Made by a program: the position numbers and the translations under genes. The notes beneath the pieces were generated by a model that saw only the letters and a program-made list of their open reading frames with translations, searched no databases and was not told the DNA's origin. Below are positions 10,433 to 19,911 of a stretch of DNA of 64,000 nucleotides, piece after piece (the stretch's first letter is position 1; every line of letters begins with the position of its first letter). The stretch comes from Bacteroidales bacterium. GTDB taxonomy: Bacteria > Bacteroidota > Bacteroidia > Bacteroidales > Muribaculaceae. The stretch covers positions 1-64,000 of the forward strand of contig JAJBVL010000050.1 of NCBI GenBank assembly GCA_020859845.1, in the 5' to 3' direction.

Positions 10433-12622
10433 ATGTCACAATTGAGATTTAAGGTGGTTGACGAGGCTTTCAATCGCAAAGCCGACCCCGTAAGCATCCC
10501 AGCAGAGCGCCCCGAGAAGTACTATGGCTGCCAAGTGTTCAACCGTCAGAAGATGTTTGAGTATCTTCCTGCCAAGACCTACGACGCCCTGGTAAGCGCC
10601 ATCGACAACAAGCAGCCCCTGCCACGCGAGGTAGCCGACAGCGTGGCCGAAGGCATGAAGCGTTGGGCCATCGACAATGGCGCGCGCCACTACACCCACT
10701 GGTTTCAGCCACTGACTGAGACCACCGCCGAGAAGCACGACTCTTTTATCGAGCACGACGGCAAGGGAGGAGTAGTGGAGAAATTCACCGGCAAACTGCT
10801 CGTGCAGCAGGAGCCCGATGCCTCGAGCTTCCCCAACGGAGGTATCCGCAATACCTTCGAGGCCCGTGGATATTCGGCATGGGACATCTCATCGCCGGCC
10901 TTCATCCTCGGCAACACCCTTTGTATCCCTACCATCTTCATCTCCTACACCGGCGAATCGCTCGACTACAAGACACCGCTGCTGCGTGCCCTCAACGCTG
11001 TCGACGAGGCCGCTACGGCCGTAGCTCAGTATTTCGACCCCGAGGTGAAGCATGTGCGCTCCTACCTGGGATGGGAGCAGGAATACTTCCTGGTTGACGA
11101 AGCCCTCTACTCGGCTCGTCCCGACCTCATGCTCACTGGGCGCACGCTCATGGGCCATGAGAGCGCCAAAAACCAGCAGCTCGAGGACCATTATTTCGGT
11201 GCCATCCCCTCGCGTGTGGAGGCTTTCATGCTCGATCTCGAGATTGAGTGCCACAAGCTTGGTATCCCTGCCAAGACGCGCCACAACGAGGTGGCCCCCA
11301 ACCAGTTTGAGCTTGCTCCTGTCTTTGAGGAGACCAACCTGGCCAACGACCACAACGTCCTTCTGATGTCGCTTATCGCCGAGGTGGCTCGCCGCCATCA
11401 TTTCCGCGTGTTGCTCCATGAGAAGCCCTTTGCGGGAATCAATGGCTCGGGTAAGCACAACAACTGGAGCCTCGGCACCGACAAGGGTGTGTTGCTCTTC
11501 AGCCCGGGTAAGACCAAGCGCGACAATATGCAGTTTATCACCTTCGTAGTCAATGTGATGGCTGCCGTGTATCGCCACAACGGCCTGCTCAAGGCCTCGA
11601 TAATGTCGGCTACCAACGCCCATCGTCTGGGAGCCAACGAGGCACCCCCAGCAATTATCTCTATCTTCACTGGCAGTATGCTCTCCGATATTCTCGACAC
11701 CATCGAGAATAGCACCAACGACCAGCTCGCCGACCTTGCCAACAAGGAGCGTCTCGACCTCAACGTATCGCAGATACCCGAGATCACGCTCGACACTACC
11801 GACCGCAACCGCACGTCGCCATTCGCCTTCACAGGCAATAGGTTTGAGTTTCGCGCCGTGGGCTCGTCGGCCAACTGTGCCTCGGCGATGATAGCCCTCA
11901 ATGCTGCCGTAGCTCAGCAGCTCAAGCAGTTTAAGGGCAAGGTCGATGCCCGTCTTGAAGCAGGGGAGACTCTCACCCACGCTCTGCTCGAGGAGATCCG
12001 CGCCCTCATCAAGGAGTCGAAGCCTATCCACTTTGATGGCAACGGCTACAGCGAGGAGTGGAAAGCCGAGGCACAGCGTCGCGGTCTTGACTGCGAGACG
12101 AGCGTGCCACTCATCTTTGATGCCTACTTGCGTCCCGAGTCAGTCGAGATGTTTAAGGAGGCTGGCGTGTTCTCCAAGGTAGAGTTGGAGGCTCGCAACG
12201 AGGTGAAGTGGGAGATGTATACCAAGAAGATCCAGATTGAGGCTCGCGTGCTCGGCGACCTCGCCATCAACCACATCATCCCTGTGGCCACTCGCTATCA
12301 GTCGATTCTGCTCGACAACGTTACCAAGGTCAAGAGCCTCTTCCCAGCCGAAAAGGGCGAGAAGATTGCCGCTGCCGACCTTGTCACCATCGAGAAGATT
12401 AGCGACCACATGCGTGTCATCAAGGACGAAGTGGCCAAGATGGTTGATGCTCGCCGCGTAGCCAACAAAATCACCGACGAGCGTGAGAAGGCCATCGCCT
12501 ACCACGACACCGTAGTGCCTTGCATGGACGTGATCCGTTACCACATCGACAAGCTCGAGCTTTCGGTCGACAACGAGATGTGGCCACTGCCCAAGTATCG
12601 CGAGCTCCTCTTCATCCGCTAA
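10433..12622 (+). CDS. glnN: Type III glutamine synthetase
   Basis: 729 aa; GSIII-type sequence (NGGIRNTFEARGYSAWDISSPAF, SIFTGSMLSDIL, KPIHFDGNGYSEEW). Confidence 0.95.
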   Translation: MSQLRFKVVDEAFNRKADPVSIPAERPEKYYGCQVFNRQKMFEYLPAKTYDALVSAIDNKQPLPREVADSVAEGMKRWAIDNGARHYTHWFQPLTETTAEKHDSFIEHDGKGGVVEKFTGKLLVQQEPDASSFPNGGIRNTFEARGYSAWDISSPAFILGNTLCIPTIFISYTGESLDYKTPLLRALNAVDEAATAVAQYFDPEVKHVRSYLGWEQEYFLVDEALYSARPDLMLTGRTLMGHESAKNQQLEDHYFGAIPSRVEAFMLDLEIECHKLGIPAKTRHNEVAPNQFELAPVFEETNLANDHNVLLMSLIAEVARRHHFRVLLHEKPFAGINGSGKHNNWSLGTDKGVLLFSPGKTKRDNMQFITFVVNVMAAVYRHNGLLKASIMSATNAHRLGANEAPPAIISIFTGSMLSDILDTIENSTNDQLADLANKERLDLNVSQIPEITLDTTDRNRTSPFAFTGNRFEFRAVGSSANCASAMIALNAAVAQQLKQFKGKVDARLEAGETLTHALLEEIRALIKESKPIHFDGNGYSEEWKAEAQRRGLDCETSVPLIFDAYLRPESVEMFKEAGVFSKVELEARNEVKWEMYTKKIQIEARVLGDLAINHIIPVATRYQSILLDNVTKVKSLFPAEKGEKIAAADLVTIEKISDHMRVIKDEVAKMVDARRVANKITDEREKAIAYHDTVVPCMDVIRYHIDKLELSVDNEMWPLPKYRELLFIR

Positions 12623-12651
12623 GCTTTTAGCTGACAGCTATCCCACTCCAA

Positions 12652-12679
12652 GCGGGGTCGGCCTCATTGCCGGCCCCGC
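12652..12679 (+). terminator. Terminator-like hairpin downstream of glnN
   Basis: GCGGGGTCGGC-ctcatt-GCCGGCCCCGC (one G-U). Confidence 0.65.
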
Positions 12680-12696
12680 TTTCGGTTAAAAAAATA

Positions 12697-12728
12697 TTTG
12701 CGTTCTGAGATTTTTTCATTATCTTTGC
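12697..12728 (+). promoter_or_regulatory. Bacteroidales-type promoter for the AAA/DUF4143 ATPase
   Basis: TTTG-N19-TAtcTTTGC. Confidence 0.6.
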
Positions 12729-12737
12729 CACAAGAGG

Positions 12738-12767
12738 CAAAAATGTCGTTTGGATTAGACATTTTTG
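12738..12767 (+). promoter_or_regulatory. Perfect palindrome/hairpin in the ATPase leader
   Basis: CAAAAATGTC-gtttggatta-GACATTTTTG; ends 25 nt before the ATG. Confidence 0.75.
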
Positions 12768-12792
12768 TCCATTTGATTGAACAATTTGTAAA

Positions 12793-13983
12793 ATGGAATA
12801 TAAACTGCCAATATATCAAGAAGTTGTAGAGCGTCTAAAAGAGCCTCGCAACAAGATACAGGTAATCGTAGGTCCGCGCCAAGTGGGTAAAACCACCATG
12901 ATCGAGCAGGTCTTAAGTCAGTATGATTCTCCTTATGAGAGTGTATCAACTGATGGAGTGGTCAATGCCTCCAGGGATTGGCTCGCAGAGGTATGGGAAA
13001 GCCAACGTATGAAGATGCTGGTTCGTAAAGAGGAGCGTCGCCTCTTGGTGATTGATGAGGTACAGAAGATTGATAATTGGAGTGAGATAGTGAAAGCTGA
13101 ATGGGATCGCGATACACGCGAAAAGAGAAACCTTCTTGTGGTATTATTAGGATCATCACGGATGTTGATACAGAAGGGCCTAACAGAATCGTTATCTGGG
13201 CGTTTTGAATTGATACGCATGACCCATTGGACCTATACGCAAATGCATGACTGTTTTGGTTGGGATATCAATCAATATATTTATTACGGTGGTTATCCCG
13301 GGGCTGCCGCTTTTATCATAAACGTAAAGCGCTGGGCTGATTATGTAAAAGATTCGTTGATAGAAACCACCATATCTAAAGATGCTCTGTTGAATACCAA
13401 AATCATTAAGCCACAGCTTCTTCGTCAGCTTTTTGAACTTGGAAGTAGTTATAGCGGTCAGGAGTTATCCTTGACTAAGGTAGTTGGCCTTCTTCAAGAC
13501 CGGGGCAATGTGTCAACATTGGCTGAATATCTCCAGACGCTTCATGAATGTGAGTTGCTATGTGGCCTTCAAAAATTTGCAATGGACAAGGCCAGAAAAT
13601 ACAATTCCGTGCCTAAGTTTCAGGTTCACAATAGCGCCTTAAGAAGTGTGTATTCCGACTACACTTTGCCGCAAGCGTTAGAGAATCCCAAGGAGTGGGG
13701 CAGATTTGTGGAGTCGGCGATAGGGGCTTACTTAGTGAGTCAAGCTGCTATTTGCGACTTTGATGTCTATTATTGGCGTGAGCGCAATGATGAAGTAGAC
13801 TATATCCTTACCCGTAGAAATAAAATCGTGGCTATAGAAGTCAAGTCGGGACGCCGCACGATGAATCATGGCCTTCTACGGTTTAAAGAAAGTTATACCC
13901 CCCATCGCTCTATAGTAGTGGGACCTGAGGCTCTCAGCGTTGAAGATTTCCTCTCCATGGACCTCAACCTCCTGTTTCAGTAG
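12793..13983 (+). CDS. AAA ATPase with C-terminal DUF4143-type domain
   Basis: Walker A GPRQVGKTT, Walker B LLVIDEVQKI, C-terminal ERNDEVDYILTRRNKIVAIEVKSG. Confidence 0.9.
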   Translation: MEYKLPIYQEVVERLKEPRNKIQVIVGPRQVGKTTMIEQVLSQYDSPYESVSTDGVVNASRDWLAEVWESQRMKMLVRKEERRLLVIDEVQKIDNWSEIVKAEWDRDTREKRNLLVVLLGSSRMLIQKGLTESLSGRFELIRMTHWTYTQMHDCFGWDINQYIYYGGYPGAAAFIINVKRWADYVKDSLIETTISKDALLNTKIIKPQLLRQLFELGSSYSGQELSLTKVVGLLQDRGNVSTLAEYLQTLHECELLCGLQKFAMDKARKYNSVPKFQVHNSALRSVYSDYTLPQALENPKEWGRFVESAIGAYLVSQAAICDFDVYYWRERNDEVDYILTRRNKIVAIEVKSGRRTMNHGLLRFKESYTPHRSIVVGPEALSVEDFLSMDLNLLFQ

Positions 13984-14036
13984 CCAATCGTTTAATCTTA
14001 TTTTTAGCGAAAATATTAGAGCTACAATAAAATGAT

Positions 14037-14045
14037 GTATCTTTG
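14037..14045 (+). promoter_or_regulatory. -7 box (TATCTTTGC) upstream of the ATPase pseudogene
   Basis: Matches TAnnTTTG; lies immediately before the palindrome. Confidence 0.5.
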
Positions 14046-14050
14046 CAGGC

Positions 14051-14086
14051 GAGAATTTTTACTCAGCGGGCTGAGTAAAAATTCTC
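14051..14086 (+). promoter_or_regulatory. Perfect 15-bp palindrome in the leader of the ATPase pseudogene
   Basis: GAGAATTTTTACTCA-gcgggc-TGAGTAAAAATTCTC; ends 25 nt before the ATG at 14112. Confidence 0.85.
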
Positions 14087-14111
14087 AGTCTATTGAGTAA
14101 AACGCATAACC

Positions 14112-14310
14112 ATGTATCAACTCCCTGAATATAAGACGATAAAATAGCGGCTTGAAGAGCCACGGAGGTTTATTTAAGTCGTAATGGGCCCTCGTCAAGT
14201 GGGCAAATCCACAGTAGTGAAGCAGGTCCTGAACGACTTGGCTACGCCTTACCTTTTTTATGCTGCTGATAATGTGCCTGCAGCGAATGAAGGATGGATT
14301 CTTCCCTACA
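14112..14310 (+). pseudogene. N-terminal remnant of a second AAA/DUF4143-type ATPase
   Basis: MYQLPEYKTIK*RLEEPRRFI*VVMGPRQVGKSTVVKQVLNDLATPYLFYAADNVPAANEGWI, paralogous to 12793 (MEYKLPIYQEVVERLKEPRNKIQVIVGPRQVGKTT); two in-frame stops and no C-terminus. Confidence 0.85.
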
Positions 14311-14356
14311 ACTTTATGGCGACCTTCTTTCCCCTCTGCGAAAGCTACCGCAGAGT

Positions 14357-14401
14357 CATACTCCATGTGCCTGCCAGGCAACTTGACTCCTACCTAAGAT
14401 T
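14357..14401. repeat. Direct repeat copy 1 (second copy at 15003-15047)
   Basis: catactccatgtgcctgccag identical over 21 nt, then similar (..TTG.CT.CTA.CTA.GATT). Confidence 0.75.
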
Positions 14402-14890
14402 CCGTCATAAGCCATTCTGCGAGGTCTATTATTTGAATTCCTTCATAGTCTGTCTTAGGATTATGGGTGCGCGCTAATAATAACTTAGGATAGAAATCTT
14501 TGATTTTAAACATAGGCTCTATTTCTCGTTTGAAAGTTTTGGGGTCACTTATGTCTTGGCTAACCTGAATATATAGTTTCTCATCGCGTTTTGTCGCTAC
14601 AAAATCAACCTCTTTTTGATAGAGTATTCCTGCATAGATATCATACCCACGGCGTAGAAGTTCTATTGCCACTATGTTCTCCAGAACCCTGCCATAGTCC
14701 ATGTTGCGAGTCCCAAGCAAAGCATATCTGAAAGCATGATCTGCTAAGTAATACTTGTCATGCGTCGACAAATACATTTTCCCTCTAATATCATAACGCC
14801 TTACCCGATAGAACATGAAAGCGTTGGTAAGATACTCAATATATTGACCTACAGTTTTGCTATTAATTTCATATCCAAGATGTTGAAGTG
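14394..14890 (-). pseudogene. C-terminal fragment of another AAA/DUF4143-type ATPase
   Basis: [41 protein letters not shown]...[44 protein letters not shown]; no P-loop half upstream. Confidence 0.8.
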
Positions 14891-15002
14891 TTTATTTCGC
14901 AAAATTACAATTTTTTTTGTTTTGAGAAATAAAAATAGACAACAAATTGGGCCTTAGATTATTAAAACAAGATAGATGGTCGCAATTTCTCCACGCCTAT
15001 GG

Positions 15003-15047
15003 CATACTCCATGTGCCTGCCAGCCTATTTGGCTTCTATCTATGATT
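15003..15047. repeat. Direct repeat copy 2 (first copy at 14357-14401)
   Basis: catactccatgtgcctgccagcctatttggcttctatctatgatt. Confidence 0.75.
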
Positions 15048-15091
15048 ATCTTTGCAAAACAATTGATAAATCAAGCACTTAGGATAAAAAT

Positions 15092-15184
15092 CTGCTGAAA
15101 TTCGGGGATACTTGTCGAAAAACCTGCTGAAATTCGGGGATACTTGTCGAAAAACCTGCTCAAATTCGGGGATACTTGTCGAAA
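15092..15184. repeat. Three tandem copies of a 32-bp unit
   Basis: CTGCTGAAATTCGGGGATACTTGTCGAAAAAC starting at 15092, 15124 and 15156; the third has one substitution and diverges at its end. Confidence 0.95.
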
Positions 15185-15210
15185 TAAAGGTGGTGTCAGA
15201 TTAGCACTAT

Positions 15211-15352
15211 CTATTGCAACCCCGTAGGGGTTATTCCAATTAGATACCAGTTTTACCATCCACACCAAAAAAAACGGCGCAATTCAAAAATGCGCCGTTT
15301 TTTGGGTAAGGGGTAAATTATTTATAGCTAATCGGAAGAATCCCGTAGGGAT
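15211..15352. repeat. Composite intergenic module A: CCCCGTAGGGG palindrome, bidirectional hairpin terminator, GGTAAGGGGTAAAT tail, GAATCCCGTAGGGATTC palindrome
   Basis: Closely matches 43537-43650. Confidence 0.8.
15267..15303 (-). terminator. Hairpin terminator for the susF-like gene
   Basis: ACGGCGCA...TGCGCCGT hairpin flanked by A-tract and T-tract. Confidence 0.7.
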
Positions 15353-15423
15353 TCGTTGAGGTTATGCAATTTTGACACAGCCTCTTTCGTCAGATTATAG
15401 AGAGCCTATTGGGAATGTCGGCT

Positions 15424-16869
15424 TTACTTCTTGTAGAACTCGCAGTAGCTGGGAGCACCGATGTAAAGAGTCACATCGTAGGTGCCATCCTCGGCGATCA
15501 CAAGGTTGTCGCCACCCTGCCATAGCTCATCAAATGTGCCGCCAAGGTTGACATCCCAACCATCGTTGGCGCGGAACTTCACCTCGTCGCCTGCAGAGAG
15601 AGCCACGTCGGTGAGCGTCCATACCATGTTGTCCTCGCTCGAAGTCATGGCCACTGAGCCTTCCCAGCCATTGAAGCCGCCGATAAGGCCAATAGTGGTC
15701 ACCTCAACCACCTTGTAGGTGAGAGCCGAAGGCACTACCTCGCAGTAGTAGAAGCCAGCCGAGGCCTCGAGGTTGCCTGCAGAGCCGTCGGTGGTCAGCT
15801 TGCCCTCTTCGCCGCTGTTGCCATAGTTGGTATGGCTCCAGTCAGGAGCATTGGTAAACTTAAACTCGCCGTCGAGGTTGGCATAGCCTTCGTAGGTCAC
15901 ATAGTCCTTGGTGGCCAGCAGTGCTGCTGAGTCGAAGCTCCAAGCAGGGTTGCCAATCACGTAGAGGTAAGGATCAGCCTCGGTGAAGGCATAGGTGCCT
16001 TCCTCCATGTTGATGGTCAGCTTCCAGTTGCCAGAGATGTAGACGCAACCAGCACCTGGATCCTCATCGGCTGTGGAGCCTATCAGGAGACCTTCGAGAG
16101 CATCGTCGCCATTCTCTGCAACGCCAAACTGGCTGTCAACGCCCGAACCCCAGGCGCCGGTAACGTATACCGACTCTGGAACTATCTTCCACCACATACC
16201 TTCGCTGGCATAGCTTGCGGGCAGGTCGGCAAGGATGATAGTAAATACAGGGTCATCGTAAGGACTAGCGTCAGAGTGGGTGAAGGGGAGAGCTGTAGCT
16301 ACGTCCCAGCCATTGATGGTGCCAAGGAGGTAGTAGTTGTCTTCGATCACGAGCTCGGAGGGCAGCGGCGTCACTACGTAGTTGGCAGCGCCATAATAGG
16401 TGTCGGGGCCCACGAGGCGGATGCTGGTCTTTGCTGTCGAGACATACCCTGCCAGACGCACATAGGTGGTCTGTGCCTTGGGACTCTTGCCGTAGAGCGT
16501 CTTGTGGGCAGCCTCCCAAGCATCGGGAGCGATGGTCACGAGGCCATCGGTGACGGTGGTCTCCACCTCTACAGGCGAGCTGTAGCTTTCGTCCTTGCTC
16601 AGCTGAGCCACAAACGTGGGTTCGTAGCCCGAGGGCATATTGGCGATGGTATCTACGCGTAGCACGGGGATACCCTCGTTGTTGGTGTTGTAGGTCGACA
16701 GGTCGATAGCGCTACCCGAAGAGAGCACGGTCGCAACCTGCACATCGGAGGCTGTCAGCAGTGCCTCCTGGGGATTGGTCTGGGGCTCTGGATTGGGTTC
16801 GTCAAAGCCGTCGCAGGCGGTGAAACCCAAGCACAGACCTAGCATGAGTAATGAAGCAATATTTTTCAT
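15424..16869 (-). CDS. SusF/SusE-like outer membrane glycan-binding lipoprotein
   Basis: Lipobox FTACD; YLLGTINGWDV, LYVIGNPAWSFD and IGLIGGFNGWEGS starch-binding-like modules; operon position. Confidence 0.85.
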   Translation of the reverse strand: MKNIASLLMLGLCLGFTACDGFDEPNPEPQTNPQEALLTASDVQVATVLSSGSAIDLSTYNTNNEGIPVLRVDTIANMPSGYEPTFVAQLSKDESYSSPVEVETTVTDGLVTIAPDAWEAAHKTLYGKSPKAQTTYVRLAGYVSTAKTSIRLVGPDTYYGAANYVVTPLPSELVIEDNYYLLGTINGWDVATALPFTHSDASPYDDPVFTIILADLPASYASEGMWWKIVPESVYVTGAWGSGVDSQFGVAENGDDALEGLLIGSTADEDPGAGCVYISGNWKLTINMEEGTYAFTEADPYLYVIGNPAWSFDSAALLATKDYVTYEGYANLDGEFKFTNAPDWSHTNYGNSGEEGKLTTDGSAGNLEASAGFYYCEVVPSALTYKVVEVTTIGLIGGFNGWEGSVAMTSSEDNMVWTLTDVALSAGDEVKFRANDGWDVNLGGTFDELWQGGDNLVIAEDGTYDVTLYIGAPSYCEFYKK

Positions 16870-16911
16870 GTGAGATTGTTTCTTAGTAGTGAATGTTCAA
16901 GGGTCTTGGAG

Positions 16912-18165
16912 TTATTCTACGGCGTCGACAGTCATCTGGTTGGTGTTGGTGTCGAGTGTCACCTTTAGCTGTCCACCACCCCAGTTGAGTTTCCAGCAGC
17001 CTTCGCCCGTGTAGCAAGTGTAGGCTGTGCCTGTCACGATGTCAACGTTGTCGCCTGAGGCGCTGGAGGAATAGGGTGTTGAGCCCCAGCCTGTCAGCTC
17101 AGGATAAATGCGGAAATACCATCCGTCAGCGTCAGAGGGGACTTCGAGGTCGAATGTGCCGGTGTAGATGCCGCTATTGTCCTTATCGGCTATGCGCCAG
17201 TTGCTGTAGGTCGAAGCGTTGTCCTCGTTAGGCTCGGCCCAGCTAGCTTGGTTGCCTACGATATACATATACTTGGCGGTAATCACCTCGTGAGCACCAG
17301 CCTGGATGGTGAGTTGTGGCTTGGCACCGCTCATATCCACAGTGATGGTCATCTGGCCGCCTTCCCAGTTGGTGAAGGTGAACGAGCCCTTGCCAGGATA
17401 TACCAGCTCGGCAGTAAACTCTTCGTCGATGGTCACCTCGATAGGATTGTCTTCTTCCTGCGAGCCCATTGATGCGCCGCCATCCCAACCCGACAGGTCA
17501 GCATAGAAGCGGAAGGAAGGCTGAGCGGGAATCTCAAATACTCCACTGTAGACCTTGCTACCGATAGCGTCGTTGGCTTCTGACAGAGCCCAATTTGCAT
17601 AATGGGCTGCGTTGGCCTCGCTTGGCTCTGTCCACCCTGATGGTGTACCTACAAGGTAGATTTTGCCAGGTTGTGGCACGGCGAAGTAAGGCACTATACG
17701 ATTGTAGCTCACTACGTTGGATACGATGCGGCTATCCTCGATGTTGCTCAGCTCGGCAACGGCGCGGAAGTAGACGACGCGAGGCTCGGTGCCGAAGTAG
17801 GCATCAAACTCCTCTTGGCTGGTGACGCCAGCGAGGTTGCACATAGCCACGGCCACGTCGGCCTGCTTTACGGTCATGCGTGCCGAGGTGCTCTCGGTGG
17901 TGGAGAGGGTCTCATACGTGCCGAAGCTCTGGTCGAGACTCACCTCTGCTGAGTATTGAGTGATGGCTGAGTAGCCATAATCGGGCTGCGAGGCCACCAG
18001 GTCGAGATATGACCCATCGGTCAGCTCGATATACTGTTCCTGGAGTACAGGAGTGTTAAGCACAAACTGTGTGGGTGCCTTATACTTGGGGTCGGAGTCT
18101 ACGCTACAACCGGTGAACCCCATCGTGGCAACCAATGCGCTAAGAAATATGGATAGTTTTTTCAT
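16912..18165 (-). CDS. SusE-like outer membrane glycan-binding lipoprotein
   Basis: Lipobox FTGCS; KIYLVGTPSGWTEP and MYIVGNQASWAEP modules. Confidence 0.85.
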   Translation of the reverse strand: MKKLSIFLSALVATMGFTGCSVDSDPKYKAPTQFVLNTPVLQEQYIELTDGSYLDLVASQPDYGYSAITQYSAEVSLDQSFGTYETLSTTESTSARMTVKQADVAVAMCNLAGVTSQEEFDAYFGTEPRVVYFRAVAELSNIEDSRIVSNVVSYNRIVPYFAVPQPGKIYLVGTPSGWTEPSEANAAHYANWALSEANDAIGSKVYSGVFEIPAQPSFRFYADLSGWDGGASMGSQEEDNPIEVTIDEEFTAELVYPGKGSFTFTNWEGGQMTITVDMSGAKPQLTIQAGAHEVITAKYMYIVGNQASWAEPNEDNASTYSNWRIADKDNSGIYTGTFDLEVPSDADGWYFRIYPELTGWGSTPYSSSASGDNVDIVTGTAYTCYTGEGCWKLNWGGGQLKVTLDTNTNQMTVDAVE

Positions 18166-18213
18166 CTTGTTGATTCGCTTTACTGTGGTTGAAGTAAATC
18201 TTGTGGGATGGGA

Positions 18214-19890
18214 TTAGTAGCCAGGATTCTGGGTGTAGCCGGCCTGTGACACGACGGTTGAGGGCAGGGGGAACAGATTGTTGGTCGAGGGGAAGTCTGT
18301 GCCGTTGCGGGTAAGATTCTTCCAGTCCCAATTGTAGCCCGAGATCCACTTGCCGTAGCGGATAAGGTCGGTGCGGCGCACGTTCTCGCAGTAGAGCTCA
18401 CGGCTGCGCTCTTCCTGAAGGTTGGCCAGGGTGAGGTCGGCGCTGCTCCATGGGTCGAGGCCTGCGCGTTCGCGGATGTAGTTGACGTAGGTGAGGGCTA
18501 CGCTCTTGTCGCCACCACCCTGCAAGGCAGCTTCAGCTGCCGAGAGGTAGATCTCGGCGAGGCGGATCATAGCATAGTCGCCACCAATCTGACTGGCCTT
18601 GGTAGGCGATGCATTGGTGTCAATCTCGCCGTTGTCGTCAAGAGCCCAGTTGATAAACTTGATGGGTATGAAGCCATTTGTGCCATAGTGGTCTTGGTCG
18701 AGGACGTTGTCGTCAAACGAGAAGCCAGCAGCCGATGTGCACCAATATTTCACGCGGATATCCTTGGAGGTACCCATCGTAGCATCGTCCCAGTCAAACT
18801 GCTCAACAAACTGCTGACGGCTTGACATACACTTCCAGCCACCATCGCCATTGTAGTCGGCCTGACGGATGGTCCACTCTGAATCGTCGGGACTGTCGGT
18901 GATATAACCCATGAGCATGAACGTAGAGTTGGCAAACGACTTCAAGTAGGTCTCATTCTGAGGTATGTCCCAGATTATCTCATTGATAGAGCTGGAGCCA
19001 CCGATTGAGTACTGGTCGTTGTTGTAAGCAAAGAGCTGATGATAGTGGTTGCAGAGACCTGAGCCCTGAAAACCGCTACCCTTCAGAGCGTTGATGAGGG
19101 TGACAGCCTTGGCGTAAGCCTTGTCCCACGCTGCAGTGCCAGTGTAGACACCAGCGTTGAGGTAGAACTTCACCAGAAGAGCGTCAGCGACAGCCTTGCC
19201 TACATAGCCGTAAGGGGCAGTGTAGTCGTTGCCGTATTCGCTTGATACCTCTTCGAGGGTTGCCACTACGTTGTTGTAGATCTCGGAGCGTGAGAGCTGT
19301 GGGGGTACGGAGTTAATCTCCACGGTCTCGTCGGCGTAAGGCACGTTGCCAAAGAGGTCGATGAGGTAGAAGTAGCATCCTGAGCGCAGGATTTTGCACT
19401 GGCGGATGAAGAGGTCGGCCTTGGCCTGCTGGGTCTCAGTGAGGTCAAAGTAGCCGTTGTTGACGGTCTGGATGAAGTCGTTGCAGAGTGCCACGTTGAT
19501 CATCAGGCGCGAGTATGTGCCATAGAGGGCGCCGTTGTTGGCTGCTACGATACCATAGGTGAGCGTACCAAAGTTGGCGTCGCCAGTGGCAAGCCAGTTG
19601 CTCTCGTCGGTGGGTATCTCTTCAAAGTTGAAGATAGCGCGCTGGAAGGTCGACATACCGCCATCGAAGCCTTCAACGGAGGCTGAACCGTTGGCACCAT
19701 AGGTGGCAAACTGGAGATATACGTCGGCCATCACCTGCTCCATGTATCCCTCGGGGTCTTCCGAGAAGGTGCCGGGAGTGACAGTGCGTGGGTCGGTAGG
19801 CATAAGGTCGAGGTCACCGGTGCAGGCTCCTAAGCCCAGCATGGCACCGCCTACAGCGATTGTAGCAAATATCTTATTTATGGTTTTCAT
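18214..19890 (-). CDS. SusD/RagB-family outer membrane lipoprotein
   Basis: Lipobox LGACT; SusD-type C-terminus LQEERSRELYCENVRRTDLIRYGKW. Confidence 0.93.
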   Translation of the reverse strand: MKTINKIFATIAVGGAMLGLGACTGDLDLMPTDPRTVTPGTFSEDPEGYMEQVMADVYLQFATYGANGSASVEGFDGGMSTFQRAIFNFEEIPTDESNWLATGDANFGTLTYGIVAANNGALYGTYSRLMINVALCNDFIQTVNNGYFDLTETQQAKADLFIRQCKILRSGCYFYLIDLFGNVPYADETVEINSVPPQLSRSEIYNNVVATLEEVSSEYGNDYTAPYGYVGKAVADALLVKFYLNAGVYTGTAAWDKAYAKAVTLINALKGSGFQGSGLCNHYHQLFAYNNDQYSIGGSSSINEIIWDIPQNETYLKSFANSTFMLMGYITDSPDDSEWTIRQADYNGDGGWKCMSSRQQFVEQFDWDDATMGTSKDIRVKYWCTSAAGFSFDDNVLDQDHYGTNGFIPIKFINWALDDNGEIDTNASPTKASQIGGDYAMIRLAEIYLSAAEAALQGGGDKSVALTYVNYIRERAGLDPWSSADLTLANLQEERSRELYCENVRRTDLIRYGKWISGYNWDWKNLTRNGTDFPSTNNLFPLPSTVVSQAGYTQNPGY

Positions 19891-19911
19891 GTTGATGCTT
19901 ATTTGAGGTTG

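Noticed and set aside
10889-12031. 380-aa minus-strand ORF opposite glnN
   Set aside because: Antisense to GSIII; arises from codon bias, no domain signal.
14184-14477. 97-aa ORF as a real gene
   Set aside because: Starts inside the ATPase remnant after an in-frame stop and runs through the direct repeat; treated as pseudogene debris.
15092-15184. Possible CRISPR array
   Set aside because: Repeats are directly tandem without spacers, and no cas genes are in the window.
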